Positions 1 to 6,058 of a stretch of 20,065 nt of DNA are shown piece by piece. Positions within the stretch are counted from its first letter, which is position 1. Each line of letters starts with the position of its first letter. Source of the DNA: a virus. The position numbers and the translations under genes were made by a program. The DNA lies in IMG/VR virus record IMGVR_UViG_3300048834_000160, positions 1-20,065 of that record. The stretch is one strand, 5' to 3'. The notes under the pieces are model-generated. The model was not told the DNA's origin. It worked only from the letters and a program-made list of their open reading frames with translations, and searched no databases.

Positions 1-207
1 GGCGCTCTTGGCCTCGGTCTCCAGGGTGCCCGCCTTGGCCTGCACCTGCTTGAGCTGGCCGGTCATTTCCTGCAACTGCTGCTCGAGTTGGCCCAGCTTG
101 GTCTTCTGGGCGGTGAGCCGACGGGTTGCCGCATCCTGCCGGGTCCGCAGCCCGCGAACCTGCTGCTCCAGCAAAAAGAGCTGGTACATCTTCTCTTGAA
201 CCGACAT
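1..207 (-). CDS. Host coiled-coil protein, N-terminal fragment (runs off left edge)
   Basis: The first 69 codons of a gene that continues beyond the left edge. The start is the ATG at 207, preceded by a strong Shine-Dalgarno AGGAG (214-218) six bases upstream and a possible -10 box further up. The protein begins MSVQEKMYQLFLLEQQVRG and is almost entirely charged and Gln-rich heptad sequence (LGQLEQQLQEMTGQLKQVQAK), so it is a soluble coiled coil. The opening resembles N-termini of COG1579-type proteins (coiled coil followed by a C4 zinc ribbon), but the diagnostic C-terminus lies outside the window. It sits outside the prophage, beyond the tRNA fragment and its terminator, so I take it as chromosomal. 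Function unknown. Confidence 0.7.
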   Translation of the reverse strand, partial: MSVQEKMYQLFLLEQQVRGLRTRQDAATRRLTAQKTKLGQLEQQLQEMTGQLKQVQAKAGTLETEAKSA

Positions 208-213
208 ACGCGT

Positions 214-233
214 CTCCTGTCCAAACGACTATA
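214..233 (-). promoter_or_regulatory. Candidate promoter -10 box and ribosome binding site of the host coiled-coil gene
   Basis: Reading the minus strand, TATAGT (228-233) is a good -10 hexamer, 20 bases before the ATG at 207, and AGGAG (214-218) is a strong ribosome binding site. No convincing -35 hexamer is seen at the usual distance. The gene therefore appears to have its own promoter downstream of the tRNA terminator, as expected for a host gene next to an integration site. Confidence 0.45.
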
Positions 234-261
234 TCACGTTTGGGGCCTCAGGGGACAGGCG

Positions 262-296
262 GCGTGGACAAAGGCAAAATCCCGGCAGGTCCACGC
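262..296. repeat. 8-bp perfect inverted repeat, 19-bp spacer
   Basis: GCGTGGAC (262-269) and GTCCACGC (289-296) are perfect inverted copies, lying between the tRNA terminator and the promoter of the host coiled-coil gene. It could be an operator half-site pair or a hairpin. There is no T-run, so it is not a terminator by itself. Meaning unknown. Confidence 0.3.
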
Positions 297-311
297 TGCG
301 AGCACTCAATG

Positions 312-346
312 AAAAAAGGCGAGATGCGTGTTCCGCATCCCGCCTT
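312..346 (-). terminator. Rho-independent terminator of the interrupted tRNA gene
   Basis: On the minus strand an 11-bp stem GGCGGGATGCG / CGCATCTCGCC (one G-U pair) with a five-base loop GAACA is followed at once by six T residues (312-317). It lies 45-75 bases after the tRNA 3' end in the same orientation, so it is the natural terminator of the host tRNA gene and marks chromosome, not phage. Confidence 0.85.
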
Positions 347-362
347 CTTGCTCCAGCGTCGA

Positions 363-380
363 GCGGGCTTTTCAACCCGC
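363..380 (-). other. GAAA-tetraloop hairpin just after the tRNA 3' end
   Basis: In the RNA, GCGGGUU-GAAA-AGCCCGC forms a seven-pair stem (one G-U) capped by a stable GNRA loop, nine bases downstream of the tRNA discriminator. It has no U-tract. It may help 3' processing of the tRNA precursor; this is inference. Confidence 0.5.
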
Positions 381-389
381 GTTCCGCAA

Positions 390-431
390 TGGAGGTGAGG
401 GGAGTCGAACCCCTGACCTCTTCCATGCCAT
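390..431 (-). tRNA. 3' half of tRNA-Ala(GGC): prophage attachment-site scar
   Basis: The minus strand reads as the 3' half of a tRNA. It has an anticodon loop ATGGCAT (425-431, anticodon GGC with T33 and A37), a 3' anticodon stem GGAAG (420-424), a variable loop AGGTC (415-419), a T arm AGGGG-TTCGACT-CCCCT (398-414), an acceptor strand CACCTCC (391-397) and a discriminator A (390). The segment through the anticodon loop and variable loop (ATGGCAT..AAGAGGTC) is what E. coli tRNA-Ala(GGC) carries. The 5' half is missing. The bases before the loop (GCTGGC) do not pair with GGAAG, and no GGAGGTG acceptor 5' strand is found upstream. This is the classic scar left when a tyrosine integrase recombines at a tRNA anticodon loop, with the phage supplying a replacement 3' half at the other end. 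CCA is not encoded. Confidence 0.75.
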
Positions 432-495
432 GCCAGCCTTCTCTGGATCAGTCCCGTGAGCCGGTTTCTGCGGTGATCGGGGGATGCCTGCCAAC

Positions 496-539
496 AAAAA
501 ACCGCGGCCTGGGCTCGGGTGGTGAGCGTCAGACCGCGG
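496..539 (-). terminator. Terminator at the end of the phage late operon
   Basis: On the minus strand CCGCGGTCTG (530-539) pairs with CAGGCCGCGG (502-511) over ten positions with one G-U. An 18-base loop separates the arms, and TTTTTT (496-501) follows. It lies 24 bases past the stop of the last phage gene and just before the attachment scar, so it should stop late transcription before it enters the host tRNA and chromosome. The 65 bases between it and the tRNA fragment contain nothing recognisable. Confidence 0.7.
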
Positions 540-562
540 CCGCAAGGTTCCGGAGTTGTGCA

Positions 563-871
563 TCAGCGCTCGGGATCAATGGGCGGGTGCTCAGGCATGG
601 GGTAAGGCAGCAGCGTGTTAAGCCTGGCCTGGCGGGCCGCGCAGCCGCAGTCCTTGGCGCCTACAGCCGTGGCCACCGCCTGGGCCACGCGGTCCATGCC
701 CGTGGCCTTGGCCAGCCTCGCGACGGTGTCGCCCAGGCCGCGGTCGGGGTGCCGCAGCTCGAGCTCCGACGACAGCAGGCGGCCGTCGGCGTCCCACTCG
801 ACGCGGTAGCGGCCGTAGGGCGTTACGCCCTCAGCGACGCGGCCGCCGGCGGGCGTGGGGTAGAACTTCAA
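563..871 (-). CDS. Small conserved phage protein with DCGC motif (unknown function)
   Basis: Last gene of the late operon, 102 residues. The start is TTG at 871, four bases after the upstream stop, with GGAG about a dozen bases before it; no in-frame ATG precedes the conserved-looking opening MKFYPTPAGGR. The N-terminal 40 residues look like a small beta unit (YGRYRVEWDADGRLLSSELEL). A helical stretch follows (GDTVARLAKATGMDRVAQAVATAVG), then KDCGCAARQARLN, a short CxC-containing basic motif. I have an impression of similar DCGC..RQ..LN tails in phage hypothetical proteins, but no function is known to me. Position next to the tail-tip genes suggests a virion or tail-associated role. Chosen because of the operon spacing and the terminator immediately downstream. 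Confidence 0.65.
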   Translation of the reverse strand: MKFYPTPAGGRVAEGVTPYGRYRVEWDADGRLLSSELELRHPDRGLGDTVARLAKATGMDRVAQAVATAVGAKDCGCAARQARLNTLLPYPMPEHPPIDPER

Positions 872-875
872 GGGC

Positions 876-1454
876 TCAGCACTCCGGGGTGATGGTGAAG
901 GTGCCGCCGTAGACGTAGTAGAACCAGGACGCGCAGCCCGACGTCAGCAGCGGCCCGGTGCGGATGTTGTCGGCTGTGCGTTCGGCCAGGCAGTCATAAG
1001 GCGCCGTGAGCTGGATCTCGCCGTACATCTGGAAGCCGTTGCCGCTGGGATTCGACTGGCCCACGCCGTCGCCGATGATGATCTTGTCAGCCTGGAACAG
1101 CACCGCCACCTTGAACACAATGTTGAACGTGCCGAACACCGGATCACCCCCACTGCAGGTGGAGGTCGGGCCCAGGAACACCGTGTAATTGACGGTGAAG
1201 ATGGACTGAGCTGTGTAGAGGCAGCGGTTGACGGCGGACTGCGTGGCCACGTAGGAGCCATTGGGCCCGCTGGTGATGCTGTTGACCTTGAAGCAACTGC
1301 CGGCCGACGGGCAGCCGGGGATGTTCTGATGGCAGACGCACCCGGACGTGAGCGTGAAGTCCGCCAGCGTCACGACGATCTGGCTGGGCGTCTTGCCGCT
1401 GCAATGGGTGCAGGGCGGAGCGCAGCCGCAACAGCAGGCGCGGTGAATGCTCAT
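876..1454 (-). CDS. Cysteine-rich tail-tip-region protein (unknown function)
   Basis: 192 residues, starting at the ATG at 1454 whose ATGA overlaps the stop of the preceding gene. A longer reading starting at 1865 is out-of-frame shadow of that gene. Fifteen cysteines (about 8%) are present, ten of them in the first 55 residues: RACCCGCAPPCTHCSGKTP, then SGCVCHQNIPGCPSAGSC. The C-terminal two-thirds is beta-rich with Ser/Thr/Gly (FTVNYTVFLGPTSTC, ASWFYYVYGGTFTI) and ends in Cys. No signal peptide. The N-terminal cluster looks like a metal site (paired CxxC-like ligands); the rest could form disulfides once the virion is outside the cell. Placed after the tape measure in the tail-tip position, so probably a virion component; this is inference. 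Confidence 0.7.
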   Translation of the reverse strand: MSIHRACCCGCAPPCTHCSGKTPSQIVVTLADFTLTSGCVCHQNIPGCPSAGSCFKVNSITSGPNGSYVATQSAVNRCLYTAQSIFTVNYTVFLGPTSTCSGGDPVFGTFNIVFKVAVLFQADKIIIGDGVGQSNPSGNGFQMYGEIQLTAPYDCLAERTADNIRTGPLLTSGCASWFYYVYGGTFTITPEC

Positions 1455-2023
1455 GCGTCGCAGGTGCCGTCGTGGCTGCCCATGGCTTCGAAGGTGTAGA
1501 ACGTGGTGGTGCCATTGGCCGTGGCCTGGGTGATCCGCACGATGGGCGAGGTCTTGAGCGTGCCGCTGGTGCCGCCGCCGCCCACGGGCCGCGGTGCGAA
1601 CCCAGCCGGGTAGTCGTCGCCATAGACGTCGACGCCCCAGACGTACCAGTGCCCGCTGCCAGGATCGGCGACGTGCTCGAGCTCGCGCAGGTTGATCGCC
1701 GTGCCGCTGCGGCCGCCGTCTACGGTCGCGACGACGCCAGGGGCGGTCCAGGCCACCTCCTCGAAACCGTAGTCCCAGCGGGCCGCGTGGCCGCTCTGCA
1801 GGGCCACGCTGGTGATCCGGGCCAGGAAGGTCACGGGCGGCCGGATCAGCGGCCCGCCGATCCAACGGACGCCCAGGGCGCCGCCCTGCAGGCTGACCGC
1901 GATGTAGCGGCCGTCGCCGGCGGCGCTGCGCAGGGCGTTGCGGCTTTCGGTGACCTCGGCGTAGTGGGCCGCCGGCACAGGCTGGCCTGGCTTGAGGATG
2001 GGCAGCCGGGTCTGGGTGGGCAT
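1451..2023 (-). CDS. Tail-tip-region protein (unknown function)
   Basis: 190 residues, ATG at 2023 only one base after the upstream stop (TGACATG), and its own stop overlaps the next start. It opens with MPTQTRLPILKPGQPVPA and has an early helix (AAHYAEVTESRNALRSA). A beta-rich middle follows (VTFLARITSVALQSGHAARWDYGFEEVAW), then a Gly-rich linker near residues 150-155 and a final strand-rich segment (SPIVRITQATANGTTTFYTFEA). No membrane segment and no catalytic motif are visible. I do not recognise the family. Its position in the run of genes after the tape measure makes a structural role at the tail tip likely. Confidence 0.65.
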   Translation of the reverse strand: MPTQTRLPILKPGQPVPAAHYAEVTESRNALRSAAGDGRYIAVSLQGGALGVRWIGGPLIRPPVTFLARITSVALQSGHAARWDYGFEEVAWTAPGVVATVDGGRSGTAINLRELEHVADPGSGHWYVWGVDVYGDDYPAGFAPRPVGGGGTSGTLKTSPIVRITQATANGTTTFYTFEAMGSHDGTCDA

Positions 2024-2024
2024 G

Positions 2025-2780
2025 TCAGAGCCCCAGCCCGGCGAAGTTGGCCGTCGGGTACCAGTCCACCGTCACGATGCCGACGTCGGCCACCAGCGCG
2101 GCGGGAGGTTGGCCAGTCTCAGGATCAACGAACACAGCCCGCGGCGACCAGCCGCCGGCGCGTTTCTGGAAGCGGTAGGTCATCTTCCAGGTCTCGCCGC
2201 CGTCGTTGCTCGTGCCGTCGACCTCCACACACTTCCATTCGCCGGCCAGACCGCCCTGCCACGGCACGCTGTTGACGTGGTTGGCATAGGCCTGGGTGAT
2301 TTCGCCGGGCGTGATGTTGGTCTCGGTCCTGGACACTTCCAGCACGCTCTCGGCGTTGGTCACGGCGACCTGGGCCCCCTGGGTCACGCTGTTGTGCGTG
2401 ACGGTGATCTGCGTGCCCTGGCGGTTGACCTCGGTGGTGACCTCAACCGAGCTGGTGGCAACGCGGTAGGCCACCGCCTCGTCTTCGCCGCCGGCAGGGT
2501 TGGCGCCCGCAGGCTCCTCAGTGGCATAGCGGATCGTCACGCTGACCTTGTCGGCATCGACGCAACGGGCAGCCAGCTCCACCACCTTGAGCCGGGCCAG
2601 CAGGCCCGAGGCGCCCAGGGCGTCGCCGTGCTCGGGGATGCCGTTGGTGGTGAGGGCGTCATACTCGCGTTCGGCGTCGGTGCCGCTGACGCTGTTGACG
2701 TGGGCCACGCGGATCTTCTCCGCGCCGTCCTTGCGCCAGGTCAGCGCCGATCCGTCCACCAGGTCGATCAGTACACCCAT
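2025..2780 (-). CDS. Probable distal tail / tail-tip structural protein
   Basis: 251 residues, ATG at 2780, nine bases after the tape measure stop. In siphophages the gene directly after the tape measure normally encodes the distal tail protein that caps the tube and starts the baseplate, and this is the main reason for the call. The sequence is beta-rich throughout (VEVTTEVNRQGTQITVTHNS, WKMTYRFQKRAGGWSPRAVF), has no membrane segment, and contains VSGTDAEREYDALTTNGIPEHGDAL near residues 32-56, a segment that reads like a structured loop region. I do not recognise a named domain, so the role is inferred from gene order. Confidence 0.5.
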   Translation of the reverse strand: MGVLIDLVDGSALTWRKDGAEKIRVAHVNSVSGTDAEREYDALTTNGIPEHGDALGASGLLARLKVVELAARCVDADKVSVTIRYATEEPAGANPAGGEDEAVAYRVATSSVEVTTEVNRQGTQITVTHNSVTQGAQVAVTNAESVLEVSRTETNITPGEITQAYANHVNSVPWQGGLAGEWKCVEVDGTSNDGGETWKMTYRFQKRAGGWSPRAVFVDPETGQPPAALVADVGIVTVDWYPTANFAGLGL

Positions 2781-2789
2781 GGGATTCTC

Positions 2790-4547
2790 TCAGACCAGCA
2801 CGGCCGGCAGGCCACGCTGCAGGGCGTCGCGGATCTGCTGCTGCACCTTGAGCTGTTCGTCGGCTTTCTTGAGGGCCTTGTCGGCGTCGTCGCGGCCCGC
2901 GCCCTTGGCCATCTGCGGCGTGCTGGCCTTGGCCGTGCTGATGAACTCGAACTGCCCGAGCTCCCGGCCCTGGCCCGTCTTGGCCATGCGATCGACAGCG
3001 TCGGCGGCGCCCTCGGCTTCCCGCCGCAGCTGCTCCATCCGCTGGTTGAACACGTCCTGGGTGATCAGGCCGCGGGCCAGGGCCGCCTCCAGGTTGGTCG
3101 TAAACTCGATGCGCTTCTGTTCGGGCGTCATCACGTCCTGCTTGACCTGGGCCGCGAACTGCTCCAGCTTGGCGGTTTCGGCGGCGGCCTCGCTCAGCTC
3201 GCGCTGCTGGGCCAGCAGCAGCTTGTAGGTATTGAGCTGCTCCTGGGTGGCGCCCAGGCCCTGCAGGCGGGCGATGTTGACCGCGTCCTCCCCGAGCTGC
3301 AGCCGTTGAATCTGCTCGCGCACCTGGGCGATCATCTTCTCCGCCTGCTCGATGCCATCGATGTCGACGGGGGCGGCGCTGCTGGCCTTGGCCATAGCGG
3401 CGGCGTTGGCGGCGATCGCCTGAGCGCTTGCCTCGGCGTCCCGCTCCACCTGCCGAAAGAACGCGCTGACTTTTTCAGCGGAAGACGGCTTGAGCAGGTC
3501 AGCTTCCATCTGAGCCGACAGCTTTGCAATTTCGGCGTTGACCTCAGCGGCAAAAGTCTTGTACCGCCTCGCGCTGAGCTCGGCCTGCTCCCCCACCTGG
3601 CCGGGAATGTAGGCCAGAACGTTGCCCATGGCTTCCAGCGCAGACGACACGCCGGAGACGAACGCCAGACCCAACATGCGCGCCGCGTTGAAGGCAAAGG
3701 CGATCGCATCAATGCCGTCGGCAACGTAGGCTGCACCCAGAGCGACCAGCTCCATGCCCCGGCGGACTGTCTTGGCAATGCGCTCTCCCTCGGTGCCGGC
3801 TTCCGTCAGGCGCCGTGCAAAGGCGTCGACAGAGGGCGACACTGCGATGGCCAACTGATTCCCGACGCCAACCAGAGCGGCCTGCATGCGACTGATGGAA
3901 TCGTTGGCGGCTTCGACCTTGGCCGCGTCGATGCGGCTGTAGGTCAAGCCCAGTTTTTCGGCTTCGGCGATGTTCGCCTGCAGCCCGGCCGCCCCCTGAT
4001 TCAGGAACGCCAGCAGGGTTTGGCCTGACTTCCCAAACATCTCGTACGCGGCGACGGCACGAAGCGCTGGATCTTCGATCTCCGACATGCGCTGGGCGAC
4101 CAGTTCCAGCGCCTGCTGGGTGCCCATGCCATTAAGATCATCCGAGGCGATGCCCAGCCTGCTGAATGCCCCGACGGCGCCAGCCGCCCCGTCCCGCGCT
4201 TCGGCGATCTGGCGTACGAAACGCTGCAGGCCCTTGGTCAGGTCTTCCTGGCTTGCTCCGGCAAGGCCCGCGCCGTGAGTGAAGCCGGCCAGGGCCTCGG
4301 TGGAGAGCCCCAGCTGATCGGCCATCTTCGCGGCGTTGTCGATCGACTGCATGGAACTGGCCGCCAGGGCCGTGGCCGCAGCCAAGCCGGCAGCAGCCAC
4401 GCCTGCCCCGAACGTCGCCACCTGGCTGCCGATCTTCACAGCGCTGGCGCCGAAACTGGCGGCCTGCTTCCGCGCCTTCTCCATGCCGGCCTCGAACGCC
4501 GACGTGGAGGCCGCCAGCTTGACGATGAGCGAGCCGATCAGGGCCAT
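2790..4547 (-). CDS. Tail tape measure protein
   Basis: 585 residues, the longest tail gene. ATG at 4547, four bases after the stop of the frameshifted tail chaperone, which is the expected order. It opens MALIGSLIVKLAASTSAFEAGMEKA, the usual tape measure opening, followed by a small-residue hydrophobic helix (43-64) and a second hydrophobic helical stretch (about 264-316). The rest is long Ala/Glu/Gln/Arg helices and coiled coils (QAEKMIAQVREQIQRLQLGE, RMEQLRREAEGAADAVDRMA). The protein sets the length of the tail and passes into the host envelope on infection. At roughly 0.15 nm per residue, a value known for this family, the tail would be about 85-90 nm, short for a siphovirus. No lytic transglycosylase or peptidase motif is seen. 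Confidence 0.92.
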   Translation of the reverse strand: MALIGSLIVKLAASTSAFEAGMEKARKQAASFGASAVKIGSQVATFGAGVAAAGLAAATALAASSMQSIDNAAKMADQLGLSTEALAGFTHGAGLAGASQEDLTKGLQRFVRQIAEARDGAAGAVGAFSRLGIASDDLNGMGTQQALELVAQRMSEIEDPALRAVAAYEMFGKSGQTLLAFLNQGAAGLQANIAEAEKLGLTYSRIDAAKVEAANDSISRMQAALVGVGNQLAIAVSPSVDAFARRLTEAGTEGERIAKTVRRGMELVALGAAYVADGIDAIAFAFNAARMLGLAFVSGVSSALEAMGNVLAYIPGQVGEQAELSARRYKTFAAEVNAEIAKLSAQMEADLLKPSSAEKVSAFFRQVERDAEASAQAIAANAAAMAKASSAAPVDIDGIEQAEKMIAQVREQIQRLQLGEDAVNIARLQGLGATQEQLNTYKLLLAQQRELSEAAAETAKLEQFAAQVKQDVMTPEQKRIEFTTNLEAALARGLITQDVFNQRMEQLRREAEGAADAVDRMAKTGQGRELGQFEFISTAKASTPQMAKGAGRDDADKALKKADEQLKVQQQIRDALQRGLPAVLV

Positions 4548-4551
4548 GGTG

Positions 4552-5243
4552 TCACCGTTTCTTGTTGCGGCTCAGGGCCCGCTGGATCGCGGCCACGCGG
4601 GACTTGAGCGTCTCTTCGGTCGCGACGGGGGTCACGGACGGGCGGCGGAAAAACCGCAGCACGAAGTCCCCCACCTTGGCGGCGGCGCCACGCCGGCCGG
4701 GCTGCAGGTTCACCAGCGTGCTGGCCACGATGCCGGCCTGCAGGTCGCCGCGAACCTGGCCGAACGGGTCGAGCTGGTCGTAGGCCATCCACTCGGCGAA
4801 CTCGCGGGCGTCGATGCGCTGCTGGGCTTCGGCGACCGGCAGCCCCAGGTGCAAGGCGAGCTTGAACCAGAAGCGCCGCTCCGGTCGCCTGATCAGTTTT
4901 TTGCCAGGTCCTCAACGTCCCGGTCGGTCAGGCCGTTGAGCTTCTGGGCCAGCTCCGCCAGCCTGGCAATGACCGCCGCGGACTTGGTCCCCAGCAGCTC
5001 GGCGTCGCCGTCGGAGAAGATGCGGGCGCCGTCGTCGGTGACGAGCGTCCGCACCAGCAGCTGGGCCCGGATGCCGCGGGCGTCGGTGAGCTTGCCGTCC
5101 TTCATGCGGCTCACCACCAGCTGTTCGTACTGGTCGCGATCATCGCCGCTCATGACAGCGATGTGGACGGTGCAGTCCCACTCGGGCACGTGCACGGGCT
5201 GGCGCTGGCGGTCGTTGGCCGCCATGATCTTGTCTCTGAGCAT
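4552..5243 (-). CDS. Tail assembly chaperone GT fusion made by -1 ribosomal frameshift
   Basis: Product expected when ribosomes slip back one base on the A AAA AAC heptamer (4896-4902), bypassing the stop at 4893-4895. The first 116 codons (5243-4896) are the short chaperone. Reading then continues from the C at 4896 in the -1 frame for 114 codons to the stop at 4552, giving about 230 residues. The added part begins LIRRPERRFWFKLALHLG and contains VAEAQQRIDAREFAEWMAYD followed by QLDPFG, matching the DUF4035-like gpT domain (..EL.EWMAYY.LEPFG). Its end, SRNKKR, is basic. In lambda, G and GT act in a fixed ratio to coat the tape measure and recruit tail tube subunits. The separate ATG reading at 4854 lacks a ribosome site, so I regard this part as made only as a fusion. 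Confidence 0.85.
4893..5243 (-). CDS. Tail assembly chaperone (G-like)
   Basis: 116 residues, ATG at 5243 with AAGGA about ten bases upstream. The pattern MLRDKIMAANDRQRQPVHVP, then EWDCTVHIAVMSGDDRDQYE, and the end LAQKLNGLTDRDVEDLAKN is that of the small acidic tail assembly chaperone family of siphophages. It is encoded directly between tail tube and tape measure, where lambda has gene G. It is not part of the finished virion; it binds the tape measure during tail assembly. Its last sense codons AAA AAC, followed by TGA, form the frameshift site that yields the longer GT product. Confidence 0.88.
   Translation of the reverse strand: MLRDKIMAANDRQRQPVHVPEWDCTVHIAVMSGDDRDQYEQLVVSRMKDGKLTDARGIRAQLLVRTLVTDDGARIFSDGDAELLGTKSAAVIARLAELAQKLNGLTDRDVEDLAKN
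4896..4902 (-). other. -1 ribosomal frameshift slippery heptamer A AAA AAC
   Basis: In the chaperone frame the codons read GCA AAA AAC TGA. A AAA AAC fits X XXY YYZ exactly, with the stop codon as the next codon. Eleven bases downstream the RNA can form CCGGAG-CGGCGC-UUCUGG (4867-4884), a six-pair stem with two G-U pairs, a possible modest stimulator. The -1 frame is open for 114 codons and encodes a recognisable gpT domain, which is the strongest support. Confidence 0.85.
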
Positions 5244-5286
5244 CGGGAAAAATCCTTGCGTGGTGAAAGCGTGGGCGTCAGCGGGC

Positions 5287-5622
5287 TCAGTTGGTCGGGC
5301 GCAGGGTCAGCTTGGTCTCGATGCGGCCGTCGACGGCGCCGGAGGTTTCCTTGGAGCCCACCACCATGCTGCCCAGGGTGTCGGACCCGCCGCTGTTCCA
5401 GGCGATCACGACGTTGCCGGTGTCGCCGCGGTCGATGGTCGACTCGCCGACGACGGTGGCGCTCACCTCGATGTCGTCCTGGCCGACCTCGTATTTCTTG
5501 ACGGTGTCAGCCAGGTCGGACACGTCGACCCAGGCGCCGCCGACCTTGAGGCCGATGTCGGCCAGCTCGCCGACGTTGGCGGACGCGAAGCTGAGGGTGG
5601 AACCGTTGGCAACCTTGGCCAT
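5287..5622 (-). CDS. Major tail tube protein
   Basis: 111 residues, ATG at 5622 with AGGAG in the correct place. All beta-strand composition with N-terminal MAKVANGSTLSFASANVGEL, a central VGQDDIEVSATVVGEST and a final DGRIETKLTLRPTN. There is no helix-rich or membrane segment. It lies between the tail terminator gene and the tail chaperone, exactly the tail tube position in HK97- and lambda-like gene order. Small tube proteins of about 110-200 residues stack as hexameric rings around the tape measure. The call rests on gene order, size and beta content; I see no diagnostic motif. Confidence 0.72.
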   Translation of the reverse strand: MAKVANGSTLSFASANVGELADIGLKVGGAWVDVSDLADTVKKYEVGQDDIEVSATVVGESTIDRGDTGNVVIAWNSGGSDTLGSMVVGSKETSGAVDGRIETKLTLRPTN

Positions 5623-5638
5623 GATCGAATCTCCTGAG

Positions 5639-6058
5639 TCAGGGGTTGAGGGAGGTCCAGATGAGGTAATCGGCTTGCTGGCCGAAGATGAAGCCGTCGC
5701 GGCCGGGCACCTGCTGAGCCGGCACGTCGCGCTGGTCGACGCGGTGGCACGAGTCGATCCGCGGCGTCAGGGCGGTGTTGCGCCAGCCGGCCAGCAGGCC
5801 GTTGACCACGGTCATGAGGGCCGCGGCCGCGGCGCTGCTGTCGGCCCAGGCCGTGACCTGAAACCGGCAGGCCTGGTCATCGTCGTCGGTCGGGCCGGTG
5901 AGCGTGTTGGTCGGATCGGTCGAGATCCGCTCGAAGGTCACGAAGGGCCGGGCGGCGGCCTGCGGCGCGAACTGCTCATAGCAGCGCGTGCCGGCCAGGG
6001 AGGTGAAGCCCGCGGCGGTCGTGAGCCTGGTGACGATCTGCTGTTCGACCGTGCTCAT
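5639..6058 (-). CDS. Tail terminator / tail completion protein (DUF3168-like)
   Basis: 139 residues, ATG at 6058 overlapping the preceding stop (ATGA). It opens MSTVEQQIVTRLTTAAGFTS with LAGTRCYEQFAPQAAARPFVTFERIS, the usual start of DUF3168 tail proteins: an N-terminal helix, then strands with the conserved P.V.. pattern. ACRFQVTAWADSSAAAAALM and TVVNGLL follow, the family's amphipathic helix that packs in the hexameric ring. This protein caps the tail tube at its head-proximal end and joins it to the head closure proteins. Neighbours (gp10-like upstream, tube downstream) agree. Confidence 0.82.
   Translation of the reverse strand: MSTVEQQIVTRLTTAAGFTSLAGTRCYEQFAPQAAARPFVTFERISTDPTNTLTGPTDDDDQACRFQVTAWADSSAAAAALMTVVNGLLAGWRNTALTPRIDSCHRVDQRDVPAQQVPGRDGFIFGQQADYLIWTSLNP

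Noticed and set aside
390-480. Complete tRNA or tmRNA at this site
   Set aside because: The 3' half is clear, but no matching acceptor 5' strand GGAGGTG, D arm or 5' anticodon stem is present upstream, and the upstream DNA belongs to the phage.
1455-1865. N-terminal extension of the cysteine-rich protein up to 1865
   Set aside because: The extra 137 residues are Arg/Gly/His-rich shadow of the overlapping 190-residue gene; the ATG at 1454 has a clean ATGA overlap with that gene's stop.
1992-4028. 678-codon open frame on the plus strand
   Set aside because: It is antisense to the tape measure and tail-tip genes. Its translation is rich in Gly/Ala/Val/His/Leu without motifs, typical of a GC-rich antisense shadow, and the minus-strand genes have recognisable families, ribosome sites and coupling.
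4538-4915. 125-codon minus-strand frame across the chaperone junction
   Set aside because: It lies in a third frame and encodes Arg/Ala/Pro-rich sequence without family pattern; the -1 frame carries the gpT domain instead.
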